From contig JAESTI010000186.1 of the NCBI GenBank assembly GCA_016763665.1, positions 1 through 7,688 on the forward strand: DNA of 7,688 nucleotides. The letters run 5' to 3'. This stretch comes from Bacteroidia bacterium (lineage in GTDB: Bacteria; Bacteroidota; Bacteroidia; Flavobacteriales; NORP286). The position numbers were made by a program, and so were the translations under genes. Shown here in pieces: positions 6,282-7,688 of the stretch; within the stretch, counting starts at the first letter, position 1, and the number at the start of each line of letters is the position of its first letter. The notes below the pieces were generated by a model that searched no databases, was not told the DNA's origin, and worked only from the letters and a program-made list of their open reading frames with translations.

Positions 6282-6319
6282 ATGTAGTAGTGACGTATGG
6301 CAATACGTCACTACTACAT
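6282..6319. repeat. Perfect 17-bp palindrome with GGCA loop between dinB and exonuclease III
   Basis: ATGTAGTAGTGACGTAT (6282-6298) and ATACGTCACTACTACAT (6303-6319) are perfect reverse complements around GGCA. The right arm includes the last base of the dinB stop codon (6319-6321). The dinB transcript would fold into a 17-bp hairpin right at its stop. After the hairpin the minus strand is A-rich (ATAAAAAATC), not T-rich, so it is not a canonical intrinsic terminator, though it may still stabilise or end the mRNA. An imperfect partial copy (ATGTAGTGA) sits at 6267-6275, within the exonuclease III promoter. Confidence 0.9.
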
Positions 6320-7500
6320 TATTTACTATACAAACTTCCTAACGGAACCATATTTTTACAATCTAATGCAACAGCACGTTTTATGGAGTCCCTTCCAAAG
6401 CGGTTTCTGATCTTATCCATAGTTTTATATAAATTGAGTATTCGATGAGAATTTTCAAATAAATTTGTTTGATATGCGGAATTAATCAATTGACTAAAGC
6501 GAATTCCTATTAATCTTACCCGCATTCTTTTATTATGAAACTGACCAAAAATTCGCAATACTTTTTTAATTATTGATTGATCACAAATAGTGTATGATAT
6601 TTTTTCTTGTTTTGTATAAGTAGAAAAATCAGCATATCTTATCTTAACTGTTATGCAAGAAGTTAGTTTCCCTCCTTTTCTTAGCTGATAAGCCAAACTT
6701 TCAGCCATTGCAATAAGAATACTTTTAAGTCTGTCTACATCAGCAGTATCTTTTTCAAATGTACGTTCCAGAGACATAGATTTCCTGTGGTAATAAGGAA
6801 TTACCGGTGTATTGTCAATCCCATTTGCCCGCTTCCAAATAGATACCCCACTTTTTCCTAAGAGTCTATTCATTAATTGCATGGTTGTCAATTGGACATC
6901 TTTTAGATAAATAATACCTACGTTCTTAAGTATGTTAGCAGTTTGCTCTCCAACCATTGGCATTTTCTTAACAGGCAAGGGAGCTAAAGAACTCTTTTCA
7001 CTACCATAAGGAACCTCATCGTAGTTATTAGGTTTTGATTCTCCCGTAAGTATCTTTGCAATTGTTTTATTACTGGACAGTCCAAACGAAATAGGTAGTC
7101 CAGTTTCTCTAATTATTTTTTCTCTTAGTTCTTTTGCCCAACTATAGCAACCATAAAACCGATCCATTCCAGTTACATCAATATAAAATTCATCAAGAGA
7201 ATATTTTTCATATAATGGAGCTTTTTCTGAAATTATTTGAGTGACCATATTTGAATATTTGCTATAAAACTCCCCTTTTACATTGATAACAACAGCTTCA
7301 GGACATAATCTGCTGGCCATATTGATAGGCATAGCAGAATGGACTCCGAATTTTCGTGCTTCGTAACTGGCTGAAGAAACGACACCTCTGTTACTACCAC
7401 CTCCTACAATTACGGGTTTACCAATTAGACTTGGATCAAGCAAGCGTTCACAACTAACAAAAAAAGAATCCAAATCCATATGAACAATAGCTCTATTCAT
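6319..7500 (-). CDS. dinB: DNA polymerase IV (Y-family translesion polymerase)
   Basis: A 393-residue error-prone DNA polymerase that extends past damaged bases and is typically induced by DNA damage. The palm carries the catalytic carboxylates D9 in MDLDSFF (8-14) and D103-E104 in SLDEFYIDVTG (101-111). F14 is at the steric-gate position. Fingers residues YEARKFGVHSAMP (46-58) are conserved, and GLSSNKTIAKI (140-150) closes the palm. The thumb has the helix-hairpin-helix LPVKKMPMVGEQTA (175-188), and the little finger starts near RKSMSLERTF (239-248). QTNLF (344-348) fits the beta-clamp-binding pentapeptide, followed by a basic tail (RFGRDSIKRAVAL). Length, start at ATG 7498-7500 and motifs are normal, so the enzyme should be active. 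It is divergent from an unknown gene, with a shared regulatory region, and ends on a palindrome. Confidence 0.96.
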   Translation of the reverse strand: MNRAIVHMDLDSFFVSCERLLDPSLIGKPVIVGGGSNRGVVSSASYEARKFGVHSAMPINMASRLCPEAVVINVKGEFYSKYSNMVTQIISEKAPLYEKYSLDEFYIDVTGMDRFYGCYSWAKELREKIIRETGLPISFGLSSNKTIAKILTGESKPNNYDEVPYGSEKSSLAPLPVKKMPMVGEQTANILKNVGIIYLKDVQLTTMQLMNRLLGKSGVSIWKRANGIDNTPVIPYYHRKSMSLERTFEKDTADVDRLKSILIAMAESLAYQLRKGGKLTSCITVKIRYADFSTYTKQEKISYTICDQSIIKKVLRIFGQFHNKRMRVRLIGIRFSQLINSAYQTNLFENSHRILNLYKTMDKIRNRFGRDSIKRAVALDCKNMVPLGSLYSK

Positions 7501-7527
7501 TGTGTCTATAATTTAGTCATTTTATAG

Positions 7528-7560
7528 TTGACAATATAGACATTTATTTGTATATTGCAA
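7528..7560. promoter_or_regulatory. Symmetric divergent promoter region, dinB / unknown gene
   Basis: CAATATA (7532-7538) and TATATTG (7551-7557) form an inverted repeat. With TTG outside each arm it extends to about 10 bp with one bulge. On the minus strand, TTTG (7561-7558) is followed after 19 bp by TATATTGT (7538-7531), the right spacing for a -33/-7 pair though the -7 departs from TAnnTTTG in its last two bases. On the plus strand, TTG (7528-7530) is followed after 20 bp by TATATTGC (7551-7558). Two face-to-face promoters sharing the same bases are therefore plausible, and a dimeric regulator could sit between them. Confidence 0.45.
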
Positions 7561-7574
7561 AGAAAAACTGCAAG

Positions 7575-7587
7575 TGTTCACAGAACA
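7575..7587. promoter_or_regulatory. Palindrome TGTTC-ACA-GAACA, candidate operator
   Basis: Perfect 5-bp arms around a 3-bp centre lie between the divergent promoters and the plus-strand ATG. The 9-mer TGTTCACAG (7575-7583) recurs inverted at 7636-7644, which suggests a second binding site for the same protein. It is neither the Bacillus nor the E. coli LexA box in order or spacing, so no regulator is named. Confidence 0.4.
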
Positions 7588-7610
7588 TTGAAATTGGAGA
7601 TTAGGCACAA

Positions 7611-7688
7611 ATGAAAAGAGTTTACGAATTTCAAACTGTGAACAGTTACAAAAAACTTTCAATCATGCACTTCCCTGACAACCTTAAA
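7611..7688 (+). CDS. Unrecognised gene, 5' part only, divergent from dinB
   Basis: An open frame starts at ATG 7611 and runs off the right edge after 26 codons. It begins MKRVYEFQTVNSYKK and contains HFPDN near the end. This is too little to assign a family; an N-terminal part of an AraC-type regulator is one possibility, but nothing visible proves it. A weak GGAG lies 11 bases before the ATG, with AGG closer. A promoter-like TTG-N20-TATATTGC lies about 50 bp upstream, and the palindrome at 7575-7587 falls between promoter and start. A second palindrome, AACTGT-GA-ACAGTT at 7634-7647, lies within its first codons. Its divergent placement and operator-like repeats suggest it could regulate itself and dinB, but this is inference. 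Confidence 0.55.
   Translation, partial: MKRVYEFQTVNSYKKLSIMHFPDNLK
7634..7647. promoter_or_regulatory. Palindrome AACTGT-GA-ACAGTT inside the start of the divergent gene
   Basis: Perfect 6-bp arms around GA, about 60 bp (centre to centre) from the palindrome at 7575-7587 and sharing the 9-mer TGTTCACAG in inverted orientation. That is near six helical turns, suitable for looping by one protein bound at both sites. It overlaps coding sequence, so part of the match may reflect codons only. Confidence 0.35.

Noticed and set aside
6122..6448. Plus-strand open frame of 108 codons
   Set aside because: It runs through the 5' part of exonuclease III, the palindrome and the 3' end of dinB; its sequence is rich in aromatic residues typical of antisense AT-rich DNA.

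Overview
The window looks like a piece of a Bacteroidota chromosome. It is AT-rich, its genes have little or no Shine-Dalgarno sequence, and two genes are preceded by the Bacteroidota -7 promoter element TAnnTTTG. One secreted protein ends in a region resembling a type IX secretion tail, and several proteins (a DUF6495-type protein, a long-N-terminus DUF72 protein) look like Bacteroidota versions of their families. The genus cannot be named from the sequence.

Every complete gene is on the minus strand, so transcription runs right to left. From the right edge there is a divergent regulatory region (about 7501-7610) between a partial unknown plus-strand gene and dinB (DNA polymerase IV). A perfect 17-bp palindrome abuts the dinB stop. 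Next come an exonuclease III gene broken by one in-frame TGA and, 5 bp further on, a DUF72 gene that probably shares its transcript. A HepT/MntA pair with a 4-nt overlap carries every motif expected of a type VII toxin-antitoxin. It is followed by a secreted endonuclease I, a DUF6495-type protein of unknown function, and a two-domain ABC-F ATPase whose C-terminal coiled coil is cut off by a 1-nt frameshift.

The functional theme is nucleic-acid metabolism: translesion synthesis (dinB), AP-site and 3'-end repair (exonuclease III), extracellular nucleic-acid degradation (endonuclease I), an RNase-type toxin (HepT) and a ribosome-associated ATPase (ABC-F). Only exonuclease III-DUF72 and hepT-mntA are spaced like operons. 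The rest have their own gaps and probably their own promoters.

The most notable features lie outside normal genes. Two housekeeping genes are each broken by a single-nucleotide change, which means either real decay or draft-sequence error. Three intergenic repeat structures each sit on or against a stop codon: a GU-paired hairpin at 2110-2160, an octamer repeat at 2687-2715 and the palindrome at 6282-6319. The dinB divergent promoter is unusually symmetric and has further palindromes beside it. I see no convincing wholly new multi-gene system, and no tRNA, rRNA, CRISPR array or insertion-sequence transposase.
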